Source: Chloracidobacterium sp. (GTDB lineage: Bacteria; Acidobacteriota; Blastocatellia; Chloracidobacteriales; Chloracidobacteriaceae). Taken from it: a DNA stretch of 64,000 bases. The DNA is taken from the NCBI GenBank assembly GCA_025057975.1, contig JANWUV010000004.1, positions 1 through 64,000 of the forward strand, given 5' to 3'. A program made the translations under genes and the position numbers. Positions 37,524 to 47,700 of this stretch are shown piece after piece. Every line of letters starts with the position of its first letter. Position 1 is the first letter of the stretch. The notes under the pieces were generated by a model. The model made no database searches. It saw only the letters and a program-made list of their open reading frames with translations, and was not told where the DNA came from.

Positions 37524-38167
37524 CCCCATCCGCAACGGCGTTCCCTTGTGCAGCTGTGCTGTTGGCGGCTGGTGCAGCGCGGCGGATGGGCGGGCGGCCC
37601 AAACTCCTGCTGCCGATTGCCGGCGAATCGCTGCTGCGCCGTGCCGTACGCTTGGCGCGGCAGGTACAGGCTGACCCAATCATTGTCGTCCTCGGTTGTC
37701 ACGCCGAGCCATACTGTGCGGAGTTGGCGGGTTTGACGGTCACGCTTGTCCACAACCCGGACTGGAGGGATGGGCTAGGTGGTTCCCTGCGCTGCGGCGT
37801 CGCGGCGTTGCCAACCGACTGGCCTCCCCAAGCCCTGTTTTTTGTCCTGACCCCTGATCAACCACTGGTTTCAGCCAAACAACTTTTAGCGCTACGGCGT
37901 CTGTTAGAGGCCCATCCCAGCGCCACGGCGGCCGCCTGCGCCTACGCTGGGACGGTTGGTGTTCCAGCCCTGTTCCGCTACGTTTGGCGGGCGCGATTGG
38001 CGACGGCGCACGGCGAGGTCGGCGCACGGCGCTACTTGGCGGCGTATCAGGGGGAAGTGGCGACGTTGTCCTTCCCCGACGGCGCATGCGACATTGACAC
38101 CGAAGAAGATTACAGGGCGGCGCTCAACCGCCTCTCTGCGCTTTGGCATGGCCCAACCAACACCTAA
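37520..38167 (+). CDS. Nucleotidyltransferase, MocA/MobA-like
   Basis: A 215-residue NTP-transferase. The nucleotide-binding loop is VLLAAGAARRMGGRPKLLLP, the family signature. MocA adds CMP to molybdopterin for the hydroxylase-type cofactor, and the overlap with xdhC supports that role over MobA (GMP addition) or a sugar nucleotidyltransferase. The NPDWRDGLGGSL and DQPLVS motifs are also MocA-like. Its 3' end overlaps the next gene by 20 bp. Confidence 0.88.
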   Translation: MTPSATAFPCAAVLLAAGAARRMGGRPKLLLPIAGESLLRRAVRLARQVQADPIIVVLGCHAEPYCAELAGLTVTLVHNPDWRDGLGGSLRCGVAALPTDWPPQALFFVLTPDQPLVSAKQLLALRRLLEAHPSATAAACAYAGTVGVPALFRYVWRARLATAHGEVGARRYLAAYQGEVATLSFPDGACDIDTEEDYRAALNRLSALWHGPTNT

Positions 38168-39770
38168 CCCGGCGTCTCTCCAGCCCGGACTGGTCATCGG
38201 CGGTTACCGACTCGAAGCGCCGTTGGCCGCCGACATCGGCGACGCCGCGTGGCGTGCGCAGAGTTTGGCGGATCACGTCATCGTCCGGCTGGATGTGTTT
38301 TACGCGACGCCAGCGACCAGTCCGCTGACTCGGACAGCCTTTGCGTTGGCTAAGCTGCCGCCCCATCCCCACGTCGCCCCGGTACTGGATGTCGTCTCCT
38401 TAGGTGAGCAGACCTTTCTTGTGACGCCGTACGTTCCCAGTACGCTGGCCGACCTGCCCTGCCCCCTTGAGCCGCCCGAAGTCGTTGCCTATGGACAAGC
38501 CCTGCTGGCGGCGCTCCAGTTTCTTCACGACCACCATGTTGTCCACGGCGCGCTGACGCCCCGAAGCGTCGGGTTGGAAGCAGGTCAAGTCAGCGTGCGC
38601 GGCTACGGCCTTATGACGGAGCGTCCGCGTCCGGCCGGCGCTTTGGCTTACACCTCGCCGTGGGCGCTGGAAAACCCACCGACGCCGCGCGACGACCTCT
38701 GGGCGGCGGGCGTCATCCTGTTCGAGTTGTTGAGCGGCGACCTGCCTTTTCCGCACCATGACCCGGCCGAACTGCGGCTGGCGATTCGGACGCTCTGCCC
38801 CGATCCCTTGCCGGGGACGGTTCCGGCGCGTCTGCGGCACATTGTCGCGCATGCGCTCGAACGCCATGAACGGCGGTGCTACGCCTCAGCCGAAGCCATG
38901 CGCGAAGAACTCGCCGCCTGCGCCGATGAGCTGACGCAGGACGCCGCGCGTCGGTCGTCCGGCTCATGGCGGTCACTGCCCGTAGAACCAGTCGCACTGC
39001 CGCCGCACCACACCGGACGGTGGGCGCTTGTTGGCATTGCGCTTATCAGCCTGCTCATGCTTAGCGGCGTTTGGCTGACCATTCGGCATTTTGAAGGCAA
39101 AGACCAGTGGCGCATGACGGCGCGGGAAACCGTCGTCGCGCCAAGCGGCGGTGATTTTTCCACCATCACCGCCGCTGTGAACGCCGCCCGCATCGACGCC
39201 CGTATTCTGGTGCGGCCGGGCATCTACCGTGAAACCGTCACGCTGACCAGAAACATTGAAATCGTCGCCGACGGACCACCGGACAGCGTCGTGCTGGAAA
39301 GCGACGCCGGGCCGTGCCTGCGCCAGCGGCTTGGCTCGCAGGTCGTTCGCGGGTTGACGTTGCGCAGTACAGAACATCCAGCTGTTCACCTCGATGGGGG
39401 GGCGCTGACGCTGGAAGACTGCCGAATCACCGCTGCTCAGGCCGACGGCGTCATGGTCAGCGGCCATGCGGCGCGGCTAACGCTGCGACGCAGCCGTGTC
39501 CACAGCGGCGGCGGCCACGGACTGACCGCGACTGCCGGCGCGCAGGTTGAGCTGGTCGAGTGTGACATCGCCGATCAGGCCGGCGACGGCGTACGGCTGG
39601 ACAACCAAGCTCGACTCATGGCACGTGACAGCCGTTTTGTAGGCAACCGGCAAACCGGCGTCCACGCGCTGGGGAACGCCGCAGCTTGGCTGGACCGCTG
39701 CGTCTTGGAACGCAACGGCCGGGCGATGTTTGGTAATGTGCAGGTTGCGCCGTCAGTCGAACCGCGCTGA
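38148..39770 (+). CDS. Pseudokinase-transmembrane-parallel beta-helix fusion protein
   Basis: A 540-residue fusion. Residues ~15-262 have an eukaryotic-like Ser/Thr kinase fold, with helices and landmarks such as FLHDHHVVHGALTPRSVGLE and DDLWAAGVILFELLSGDLPF. The catalytic residues are lost: HRD is HGA at 133-135, the following Lys and Asn are Thr and Ser, DFG is GYG at 152-154, and the VAIK Lys is Arg47. A transmembrane helix is at ~293-312 (WALVGIALISLLMLSGVWL). Residues ~330-535 form a right-handed beta-helix/CASH domain (DFSTITAAVNAAR, then repeated GV-x-N units), outside the membrane. It likely binds rather than phosphorylates. Confidence 0.85.
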   Translation: MAQPTPNPASLQPGLVIGGYRLEAPLAADIGDAAWRAQSLADHVIVRLDVFYATPATSPLTRTAFALAKLPPHPHVAPVLDVVSLGEQTFLVTPYVPSTLADLPCPLEPPEVVAYGQALLAALQFLHDHHVVHGALTPRSVGLEAGQVSVRGYGLMTERPRPAGALAYTSPWALENPPTPRDDLWAAGVILFELLSGDLPFPHHDPAELRLAIRTLCPDPLPGTVPARLRHIVAHALERHERRCYASAEAMREELAACADELTQDAARRSSGSWRSLPVEPVALPPHHTGRWALVGIALISLLMLSGVWLTIRHFEGKDQWRMTARETVVAPSGGDFSTITAAVNAARIDARILVRPGIYRETVTLTRNIEIVADGPPDSVVLESDAGPCLRQRLGSQVVRGLTLRSTEHPAVHLDGGALTLEDCRITAAQADGVMVSGHAARLTLRRSRVHSGGGHGLTATAGAQVELVECDIADQAGDGVRLDNQARLMARDSRFVGNRQTGVHALGNAAAWLDRCVLERNGRAMFGNVQVAPSVEPR

Positions 39771-39832
39771 AATAGCGCTGCGCCGACGCGCTGACTTTGG
39801 ATCCAAGACGGGCAGGGCCGCCCGCATACCCT

Positions 39833-40612
39833 ATGGCTCTCAACGAAATTTCCTTAGCCGGCAAAGTCGCCATCGTTACTGGCGGCGGACGCGGCATCGG
39901 TAAATCCATTACGAAACACTTTGTCGCAGCCGGAGCAAATGTCGTCATCGCCAGCCGCAAGCTCGATGTGTTGAAGGCGACGGCGGCCGAACTCGCCGAC
40001 GCGCCGGGACGCATTCACTGCGTCGCCTGCAACGTCGGGCGCAAGGAAGACATAGAAAACCTTGTGGCGGAGACGGAAAGCACGTTTGGCCCAGTGGATA
40101 TCCTGGTCAACAACAGCGCCACGAACATTGGGCAAGGGCCGTCGCTCGATGTGACCGACGAGATGCTTGACAAGATGGTAGATGTCAACGTGAAGTCGGC
40201 GCTGCGGCTCATCCGACTGACTGTTCCCAAAATGATTGAGCGCGGGACGGGCGGGGCGATTATCAACGTGGTATCCATCTCTGGCATGCAACCGCAGTAT
40301 CAGGGGTTGCTCTACAGTTTTACCAAGGCCGGTCTGCTGATGATGACGCGCAACTGGGCGCAGGAGTTCAGCCCGTACGGCGTGCGCGTCAATGCGCTTG
40401 CGCCGGGTCTAGTCCGCACCGACTTCAGTGAGTTTTTTTGGAAGAACGAAGCCCTCATGCAACGACTAGGGACAACGCAGCCCATTCCGCGCATCGGTGA
40501 GCCGGACGAGATTGGTTTCGCCGCATTGTTTTTGGCCTCGGACAAGGCGTCGTATATGACGGGCCAAGTACTGACGATTGACGGCGGGGCGCTGATTCAA
40601 CGGGTGCTGTAG
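39833..40612 (+). CDS. SDR-family oxidoreductase, FabG-like
   Basis: A 259-residue short-chain dehydrogenase. The cofactor motif is [10 protein letters not shown] near residues 15-24; NNSATN stands for the NNAG motif; and the catalytic Tyr/Lys are in YSFTKAG. It ends DGGALIQ. The substrate cannot be told from sequence; related proteins are often annotated as 3-oxoacyl-ACP reductase or glucose dehydrogenase-like. The ATG at 39833 is the family start. It is followed by galK after 2 bp. Confidence 0.88.
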   Translation: MALNEISLAGKVAIVTGGGRGIGKSITKHFVAAGANVVIASRKLDVLKATAAELADAPGRIHCVACNVGRKEDIENLVAETESTFGPVDILVNNSATNIGQGPSLDVTDEMLDKMVDVNVKSALRLIRLTVPKMIERGTGGAIINVVSISGMQPQYQGLLYSFTKAGLLMMTRNWAQEFSPYGVRVNALAPGLVRTDFSEFFWKNEALMQRLGTTQPIPRIGEPDEIGFAALFLASDKASYMTGQVLTIDGGALIQRVL

Positions 40613-40614
40613 GG

Positions 40615-41760
40615 GTGGCGTCACCGGCGGATGTGTTCAAGGCGCGTTTTGGCTTGATAGGACGGCTCTTTTCCGCGCCGGGGCGCGTCAATCTCATCGG
40701 CGAGCATGTGGACTACAACGACGGCGTGGTCTTGCCGGTAGCCATTGACCGGCGAACGCACGTTTGGGCGAGTCCGCGCCGCGACCGGCGGTTGCATGTC
40801 ATCGCCTACGACTTGGGCGAAGAAGCCGAGCTTGATTTGGACGCGCCGGTACGCCGTACCGGGACGTGGCGCGACTATATCGCCGGTACGGCTTTCCATC
40901 TTGAGCAGTCCGGTTTTCGGTTGGTAGGGGCAAACCTGCTGGTAACAAGCGACGTTCCGGTGGGCGCAGGGCTGTCGTCTTCGGCGGCGCTGGAGATCGC
41001 GGTTGGGTTTGCATTGTTGGCGACGGCCGGGCGCGAAGTTGACCGTCTGGCGCTGGCGCGCGCCGGACAGGCCGCCGAGCATGATTTTGTCGGGACCCAC
41101 TGTGGGCTGATGGATCAGTTTGTCGCAGCACACGCACGCGCCGGCTGCGCCGTCCGATTAGATTGCCGGACGAACGCCGCTGACTTCGTGCCGGTGGACA
41201 CGACGCAGTGCGCGGTAGTGGTGGCGGATACGGGCGTTCGTCACCGGCTGGCGGCGTCGGCGTACAACACACGGCGGCGGGAATGCGAGGCGGCGCTGAC
41301 AGCGCTCCGACGCAAGCGTCCGGCGCTTGCCGCCTTGCGCGATGTGACGCCAGGCGAGCTGGACGCGACGACGGACGAACTGGATGTGGTGTTGGCGCGG
41401 CGCGTCCGGCATGTCGTCACGGAAATTGCGCGAGTGGAGGCGTTCGCACAGGCGTTGGCGGCCGGCGATTGGACGCAAGCCGGCGCGTTGCTGACGGCTT
41501 CCCATCGGTCGCTGAAGGAAGACTACGAGGTGAGCTGCCGGGAACTGGACGCGCTAGCGGCGGCGGCGCAGGCCGTTGCAGGCTGCTACGGCGCGCGGAT
41601 GACGGGCGGCGGGTTCGGCGGCTGTACGGTGAACCTTGTTGCGCCCGCCGCGCTGGAGAGGTTTTTGCATGAAGTTCCGGCCGCGTATGAACGTGCGACC
41701 GGGCAGGCGGCACGAGTGTGGGTCGTTACGCCAAGCGACGGCGTTGGTGAAGGCTGGTAA
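40615..41760 (+). CDS. galK: Galactokinase
   Basis: A 381-residue GHMP kinase that phosphorylates galactose at C1 in the Leloir pathway. Motif 1 is GRVNLIGEHVDYNDG, the galactokinase signature; motif 2 is VPVGAGLSSSAALE; motif 3 is MTGGGFGGCTVNLV. The start is GTG, immediately after the SDR stop codon. The GH27 alpha-galactosidase-type enzyme encoded ~8 kb away could supply galactose, but no galT or galE is present here. Confidence 0.95.
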   Translation: MASPADVFKARFGLIGRLFSAPGRVNLIGEHVDYNDGVVLPVAIDRRTHVWASPRRDRRLHVIAYDLGEEAELDLDAPVRRTGTWRDYIAGTAFHLEQSGFRLVGANLLVTSDVPVGAGLSSSAALEIAVGFALLATAGREVDRLALARAGQAAEHDFVGTHCGLMDQFVAAHARAGCAVRLDCRTNAADFVPVDTTQCAVVVADTGVRHRLAASAYNTRRRECEAALTALRRKRPALAALRDVTPGELDATTDELDVVLARRVRHVVTEIARVEAFAQALAAGDWTQAGALLTASHRSLKEDYEVSCRELDALAAAAQAVAGCYGARMTGGGFGGCTVNLVAPAALERFLHEVPAAYERATGQAARVWVVTPSDGVGEGW

Positions 41761-42280
41761 GTCCGAAATCCTCACCTTGGGAGGGCCTTTTCCACAAACG
41801 AGGCAGTGACAGACGTTTTGATACCGATCCGACGCTCTATCACCGCTGTGTCTTCCCGGAGCACTTCCGAAGGGAATGGCGCCATGGCCGCGGCGTAGCG
41901 CAGTGAGCATCGCGACCTACTCCCACCTTGCGGAGCGGACGGTAGACGACAGCCCAGTGTGGAACGCCGCTGGCGCGCACCACTTGGTGCACCCCTGCAA
42001 TCCACCCCCGCAGTCGGCGCAAGCAGGCGACAAACTGCCATCCCCGACGGATAGAGCCGGGGGCAGGACGGCTTTGCACCGTGTAGGGCTGTTTGCCTAA
42101 CGCACGGCGGCCGCTTCTCGCCGCCTCCAGCGAGTTGACGGCTAGGCTTTCTCGGAAAAAGGATTGGGTAAAACATCGCCGCTGCGTCACTGTTTGTTTC
42201 GGCACTTCCGTGCGCTAAACGCCTAGGTAGCTTACGACCCGTTGCCGCCGCAAATGTGCTCCTGAAGCGAAACCACACCG
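41761..42280. other. Gene-free region of about 520 bp between galK and the efflux operon
   Basis: Neither strand encodes a recognisable protein; a 168-codon minus-strand frame has erratic composition and no motifs. Small palindromes occur (GCACCA-CT-TGGTGC around 41978-41991). Its composition does not differ clearly from the rest. It could be a degenerate element, a structured RNA or simply a promoter region for the tripartite pump; I cannot decide. Confidence 0.4.
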
Positions 42281-43570
42281 ATGCCCTACGCCCGGATCAT
42301 TTGCCGCCTACTGCTCTTGATCGCTGTAGCGCTGTTCTGGACGCCTCCTGCAACGTATGCCCAAGCCGCTAGCCCCATGGCCGTGACGGTCGAGCAGGCC
42401 GTCGCCGAAACACTCCAACGTAACCTCAACTTGCTGGCTGAACGCTACGAAATCCCCCGCGCCGAAGCCGAAGTTATCGCCGCCCGCCTGCGCCCCAACC
42501 CTGTTCTCAGCCTTGGCGGCGACCACCTTGACCTGCTCGGCACAGGCTACAATGCTATCAACAACGCCGGCCCGGCCGAGTACTCCGCTCGTGTTGACTG
42601 GCCGCTGGAACGCCCCTCCAAACGCCGCGCCCGCATTAGCGCCGCCGAGTACGCCCGCGCCGCCGCCGAATACCGCCTGCAAGACGCCATGCGGCGACTG
42701 GCGCTTGAGGCCCAACTGGCCTTCGTCGAACTGCAAGCCGCCAAGGAAAGCCTTGCGCTCGCCCGCGCCAACCAGCAAACCTTTGAGGAACTCGTCGCCG
42801 TCAACGCCGCCCGCGTTCGCGCTGGCGACCTTGCGCCCATCGAACTGGTTCGCACGCGCGTCTCCGCCGTCCAACTCACACAAGCCGTCACCCAAGCCGA
42901 GACCCGGTGGCGTGTCGCACAAAACCGGCTTCAAACCCTAATGGGGCGCGCCGAGGCGCTCGATGTCTTTGAGGCCGTCGGCGACATGCGCCGCGATCCG
43001 CCGCCGCCCAGCCTGTCGCCCCTGCTCGCTAAAGCTCTTGACCAACGACCGGACCTGCGCGCGCTCCGCGCCGACCAAGCCCGGACGCTGGCCGACCTCA
43101 AACTGCAAATCGCGCAAGGCAAGATTGAGTACACCGTCGGCGTTGAGTACCGCCGGCAGCAGGGTCTCGCCGGGACGGGCAACTCGCTGGGCCTGTTTCT
43201 GTCGCTTCCGCTGACGATTTACGACCGCAACCAAGGCGGGATTGCCCGCGCCCAAGCCGAGGTTCACCAGACCGAACGCCGCATCGCCGCCCTCGAACGT
43301 GAACTGCGCGCCGAACTGGAAGCCGCCTACCTGCAATGCCGCGCCGCCGACGCAGTACTCAAGAGCTATGAGGGCGGCCTGCTTGAACAAGCGCGCGACG
43401 TGCTGGAAGTCACCGAGTACGCCTACCGACGCGGCGAGGCCAGCTTCGTCGAATTCCTTGACGCCCAGCGCACCTACAACGAAACCATGCAAGGCTACAT
43501 TGACGCGCGGGCGGAGTACGCCCGCCTGCGTTTCACGCTTGACCGTCTGGCTGCGGAGGCGCTGCCATGA
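42281..43570 (+). CDS. TolC-family outer-membrane factor (CzcC-like)
   Basis: A 429-residue outer-membrane channel of the metal-efflux type. A signal peptide covers ~1-30 (IICRLLLLIAVALFWTPPATYAQA). Two long helical repeats follow (VIAARLRPNPVLSLGGDHLDL; AEYARLRFTLDRLA at the end), typical of CzcC/CusC. It forms the first gene of an ATGA-linked three-gene operon and would provide the exit duct of the pump. Confidence 0.88.
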   Translation: MPYARIICRLLLLIAVALFWTPPATYAQAASPMAVTVEQAVAETLQRNLNLLAERYEIPRAEAEVIAARLRPNPVLSLGGDHLDLLGTGYNAINNAGPAEYSARVDWPLERPSKRRARISAAEYARAAAEYRLQDAMRRLALEAQLAFVELQAAKESLALARANQQTFEELVAVNAARVRAGDLAPIELVRTRVSAVQLTQAVTQAETRWRVAQNRLQTLMGRAEALDVFEAVGDMRRDPPPPSLSPLLAKALDQRPDLRALRADQARTLADLKLQIAQGKIEYTVGVEYRRQQGLAGTGNSLGLFLSLPLTIYDRNQGGIARAQAEVHQTERRIAALERELRAELEAAYLQCRAADAVLKSYEGGLLEQARDVLEVTEYAYRRGEASFVEFLDAQRTYNETMQGYIDARAEYARLRFTLDRLAAEALP

Positions 43571-44736
43571 CCAACCGCAAAGCGCTTGCACCGCTTCTCG
43601 GCCTGTTGTGCCTCATCGCCCACGGTTGCCACACATCGCCGCCCACGCCGTCGCGCGCCGCGTCGGACAAAGCCCCCGAATGGCTGCGCGAAGTGCGCGT
43701 TGAACCGGTTACGCTGTCGCCCGTTCCCCGCGACGAAGTCATTGCGCCGGGCAAAGTCGAACTTGATCCAAACCGCATCGCGCGCGTCATGCTGCCGCTG
43801 CCGGGCCGCATCACCGACGTACGAGTGCGTGTCGGCGACGCGGTACGCGCCGGACAACCGCTGGTGACGCTTGAAAGCCCAGACGTAGCCGAAGCCGTCG
43901 GCGCGCTACGCCAAGCCGAGGCCACGCTCGTGCAGGCGCGCGCCGGTCTGGCGCAGGCCGAAGCCGCCCTTGCCAAGGCTGAACAGGACGCCGAACGCGC
44001 CAAAGACCTCTATGAACATCGCGCCATTGCCCAGAAGGAAGTTCTCGCCGCCGACAACGTCGTGGTGCAGTCGCGCGCGGCGGTCGAACAGGCGCGCGCC
44101 GTCGTGGCGCAAGCTGAGGCTGGCCGCGAACAGGTGCGCCGCCGCCTCGAAACCCTTGGGCTGGACGCCGGCGGGCGCGAGCAGCGCATCACTGTGCGCG
44201 CGCCGCTCACCGGCAAGGTGCTGGAACTCGCCGTCGTGCCGGGCGAGTACCGGACGGACACCTCGGTGTCGTTGATGACCGTCGCCGACCTAAGCCGGCT
44301 GGTCGTGACGGCCAATGTCCCAGAAGCGAACCTCTATCTGGTGCAGGTTGGCGAGCGGGTGGATGTTGAGCTGACGGCGTTTCCTAACCGGCGTTTTACG
44401 GGGCGCGTCGTCCGCATCGCCGACACGATTGATCCGCAAACGCGAACAGCCCGCGTTATCGTCGAACTGACGGCAGGCGCCCAACAGCTGCGGCCAGATA
44501 TGTTCGCTCGCCTGCGCCTCGCCGACGAGCCGACGCCCCTGCCTGTTGTGCCGAAATCGGCCGTCGTCGAACGCGAGGGTGTCACTGGCGTGTTCGTCGA
44601 GCGCGAACCGGGTAAGTTCGACTGGCGGCCGGTGCGCGTCGGCGTCACGACCGGCGACCGCGTCGCCATTCTCGAAGGGCTGACAGCGAATGAGCGTGTG
44701 GTCGTGGGCGGGACGATGCTGCTTTACCGAAACTGA
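43567..44736 (+). CDS. Efflux membrane-fusion protein (CzcB-like)
   Basis: A 389-residue periplasmic adaptor. A signal ends in a possible lipobox (LIAHGC), the barrel-sandwich strand is VMLPLPGRITDVRVRVGDAVRAGQPLVTLESPD, a helical hairpin lies at ~115-200, and the beta-barrel strand VVTANVPEANLYLVQVGERVDVELTAFP follows. It joins the RND pump to the outer-membrane factor. The gene overlaps the CzcC-like gene by ATGA and is 45 bp upstream of the pump gene. Confidence 0.9.
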   Translation: MTNRKALAPLLGLLCLIAHGCHTSPPTPSRAASDKAPEWLREVRVEPVTLSPVPRDEVIAPGKVELDPNRIARVMLPLPGRITDVRVRVGDAVRAGQPLVTLESPDVAEAVGALRQAEATLVQARAGLAQAEAALAKAEQDAERAKDLYEHRAIAQKEVLAADNVVVQSRAAVEQARAVVAQAEAGREQVRRRLETLGLDAGGREQRITVRAPLTGKVLELAVVPGEYRTDTSVSLMTVADLSRLVVTANVPEANLYLVQVGERVDVELTAFPNRRFTGRVVRIADTIDPQTRTARVIVELTAGAQQLRPDMFARLRLADEPTPLPVVPKSAVVEREGVTGVFVEREPGKFDWRPVRVGVTTGDRVAILEGLTANERVVVGGTMLLYRN

Positions 44737-44781
44737 CTGCCCAACAACGAATTGCTTCTCAAGCGGAGTGAGGCGGCGGCA

Positions 44782-47700
44782 ATGATTGAACTTCCGAATC
44801 TGGCGCTGCGCCACCGTCCGGCCGTACTGGCGATAGCGCTGTTGCTGGTCGGCGCAGGTGTCTGGGCTTTTCAAAACCTCAAAGTTGAAGCCTACCCGGA
44901 CATTTCCGACACCGGCGTGGTTGTTATTACCCAGTTTCCGGGCAACGCCGCCGAAGAAGTCGAGCAACAAGTCACCATCCCCATCGAACGCGCCCTGAAC
45001 AACACGCCCAAGGTCATCGGGCGGCGGTCGCGGACGATTTTTGGTCTCTCGGTTGTCGAGCTGACCTTTGAAGACGGTGTGGACGACTATTTTGCCCGGC
45101 AACTCGTACTGGAGCGACTGCGCGACGCTGAGCTTCCGGAGGGGGTCCAACCCGGACTCGGGCCGCTTACTTCCGGCATCGGCGAAATGTACCGCTACCG
45201 ATTGGACGGCCCGCGGCTCTCGGAAATGAAGCTGCGCGAAATTCAGGACTGGGTGGTGTTGCCGCGCTTGCTCCAAGTGCCCGGCGTGGCGGATGTGGCC
45301 ACCTTCGGCGGGTTGGTCAAGACCTATCTCGTAGAACTCGACCCGCTCAAGCTTGAAAAGTTTGCGCTCACGGCTAAGCAGGTCGCTGACGCCATCAGCG
45401 CCAACAACCGCAACGCGGGCGGCGGAGTCGTGGACAATCAGCAGCAAAGCCTCGTCGTGCGCGGCGTCGGACTGGTGCGCTCACGGCAGGACATTGAACG
45501 CATCGTTATCGGCGCGTTCAACGGCGTCCCGCTGTTTGTCCGCGATGTGGCGCAAGTCAGCGTCGCGCCGGCGCTGCAAACCGGCGTGTTCGGCTATAAC
45601 GACGTATCGGGCGGCGTCGAGGGCATTGTCCTACTGCGTCGCTGGGAAAACCCAAGCGACACGCTGGCGGCCCTCAAGGAAGCCATCGCCGAACTCAACG
45701 CGCAACTGGCGCCGCAGGGCGTTCAACTCGTGACAGTGTATGACCGAGGGGAACTGGTTGCCAACACGCTGCGCACTGTATCGCGGACGCTCATCGAGGG
45801 TCTCATCATCGTTATGCTGGTGCTGTTTTTCTTTCTAGGCGACGTACGGGCGGCGCTCCTGACGGCCGTCACCATCCCGTTGTCGCTGCTCTTCGCTTTC
45901 CTGTGCCTGAAACTGGTTGGTATTCCGGCCAACCTGCTGAGTCTGGGGGCGCTCGACTTCGGCATCATCGTGGACGGAACGCTTGTCATGGTAGAGCACA
46001 TTGTTCACTGGCTGGTGGGCGACGCCGACCGACGGCGGAGCGTTTTCGAGACGGTCCGCCGCGCCGCGCTCGGCATTGAGCGGCCGGTCTTTTTCTCGCT
46101 GGTAATTCTGATTTGCGCCTATTTGCCGCTGTTCACGATGGAGCGGGTGGAGTATCGGCTGTTCGGCCCAATGGCCTTCACGGTCTGTAGCGCCCTGCTG
46201 GGGGCGCTCATCCTGTCGCTGACGCTGACGCCTGTGCTGGCGAGTTACTGGTTTGCGCGCGGCGCGCGCGCATGGGAGAACCCGGCCGTCGAATGGTTGC
46301 GGCGCGGCTACGCCGCTGCCTTGAAGGCGACACTGGCGCGGCCACGCCTGACGTTAGCGGTTGCGGCGGCGGTTGTGGCGGCTGGTCTTGGGATTGGTAT
46401 GCGACTTGGGACGGAATTTCTGCCGCAACTCGATGAGGGGGTGATCTGGATTCGCGCCAACCTGCCGCCCGGCATTTCGCTGACGGAATCGGCCCGGACA
46501 GCAAGCCGCATGCGCGATATTATTCGGGAATTTCCTGAAGTGTCGCTGGTCATTTCCCAAAGCGGTCGCAACGACGACGGGACGGACCCCTTCGGCCCAA
46601 ACCGCAACGAACTGTTGGTCAACTTACATCCGTATGAAACGTGGCGGTCCGGGCGCACCAAGGCACAGTTGGTGGCCGAGATGTCGCAGCGGCTGGAGGC
46701 CGCCATTCCCGGCGCGACGTTCAACTTCACGCAGCCGATCATTGACACCTCCACCGAGATGGCGACCGGCTCCAGCGCCGATTTGGCCGTCATCATTCGC
46801 GGTCCCGACCTCAAGCAACTGCGCGCGCTGGCCAAGGACGCGCTGGACGTGATTCGGCGAGTTCCGGGCGCGGCGGACAGTTCCATCGAACAGGAAGCCG
46901 ATCAGCCGCAACTGCGCCTGCGCATCAATCGGGAGGAAGTGGCGCGGTATGGCGTCAACGTCGCCGACGTACAGGACTTGATTGAACTTGCCATCGGCGG
47001 GCGGACAGTCGGCGCGGTGTTTGAGGGCGAGCGACGGTTCGACATCGTGGCGCGCTATCTGCCCGATGCCCGCGCGAACGCAGCGACCATCGGCAAGCTG
47101 CTGGTCCCGACGGCTGACGGGGGGCGTGTGCCGCTGGCGCAACTGGCGGAAATCGCCGTGGTTGACGGCGCGAGCATCATCGCTCGACGTGAAAATCAAC
47201 GGCAAATCACGGTACGGACGAATATCCGCGGGCGTGATCAGGGCGGGTTCGTCGCCGAGGCGCAAAAGGCTTTCGCCAAAAGCATTGCCTTGCCGGAAGG
47301 CTACACGGTCGAGTGGGGTGGACAGTTTGAGAACCTGACACGGGCGCGGGCGCGGTTGACCATCGTCTTGCCGGTGACGCTGGCGATCATCTTCGGCCTA
47401 CTGTTTCTGACGTTCGGCCGGGCGCGCGACGCGCTCATCGTGCTGGCGAGCGTTCCTTTCGCGCTGGTCGGCGGGCTGGTTGCGCTATGGCTGCGCAACA
47501 TCAACCTAAGCGTTTCGGCGGCGGTGGGTTTTATTTCGCTTTTCGGCGTAGCGGTTATGAGCGGCGTCTTGGTCGTGTCGGAAATCAACCGCCTGCGTGA
47601 AGCCGAAGGCTTGGCGATGGATGACGCCGTCTTCACCGGCGCATGCAATCAGATGCGGCCTGTGCTGATGATGCTCATTGTGGCGCTGCTGGGGATGATT

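Noticed and set aside
41772-42278. 168-codon minus-strand frame in the gap after galK
   Set aside because: No recognisable domain, irregular composition and several cysteine/arginine clusters; more likely a chance frame.
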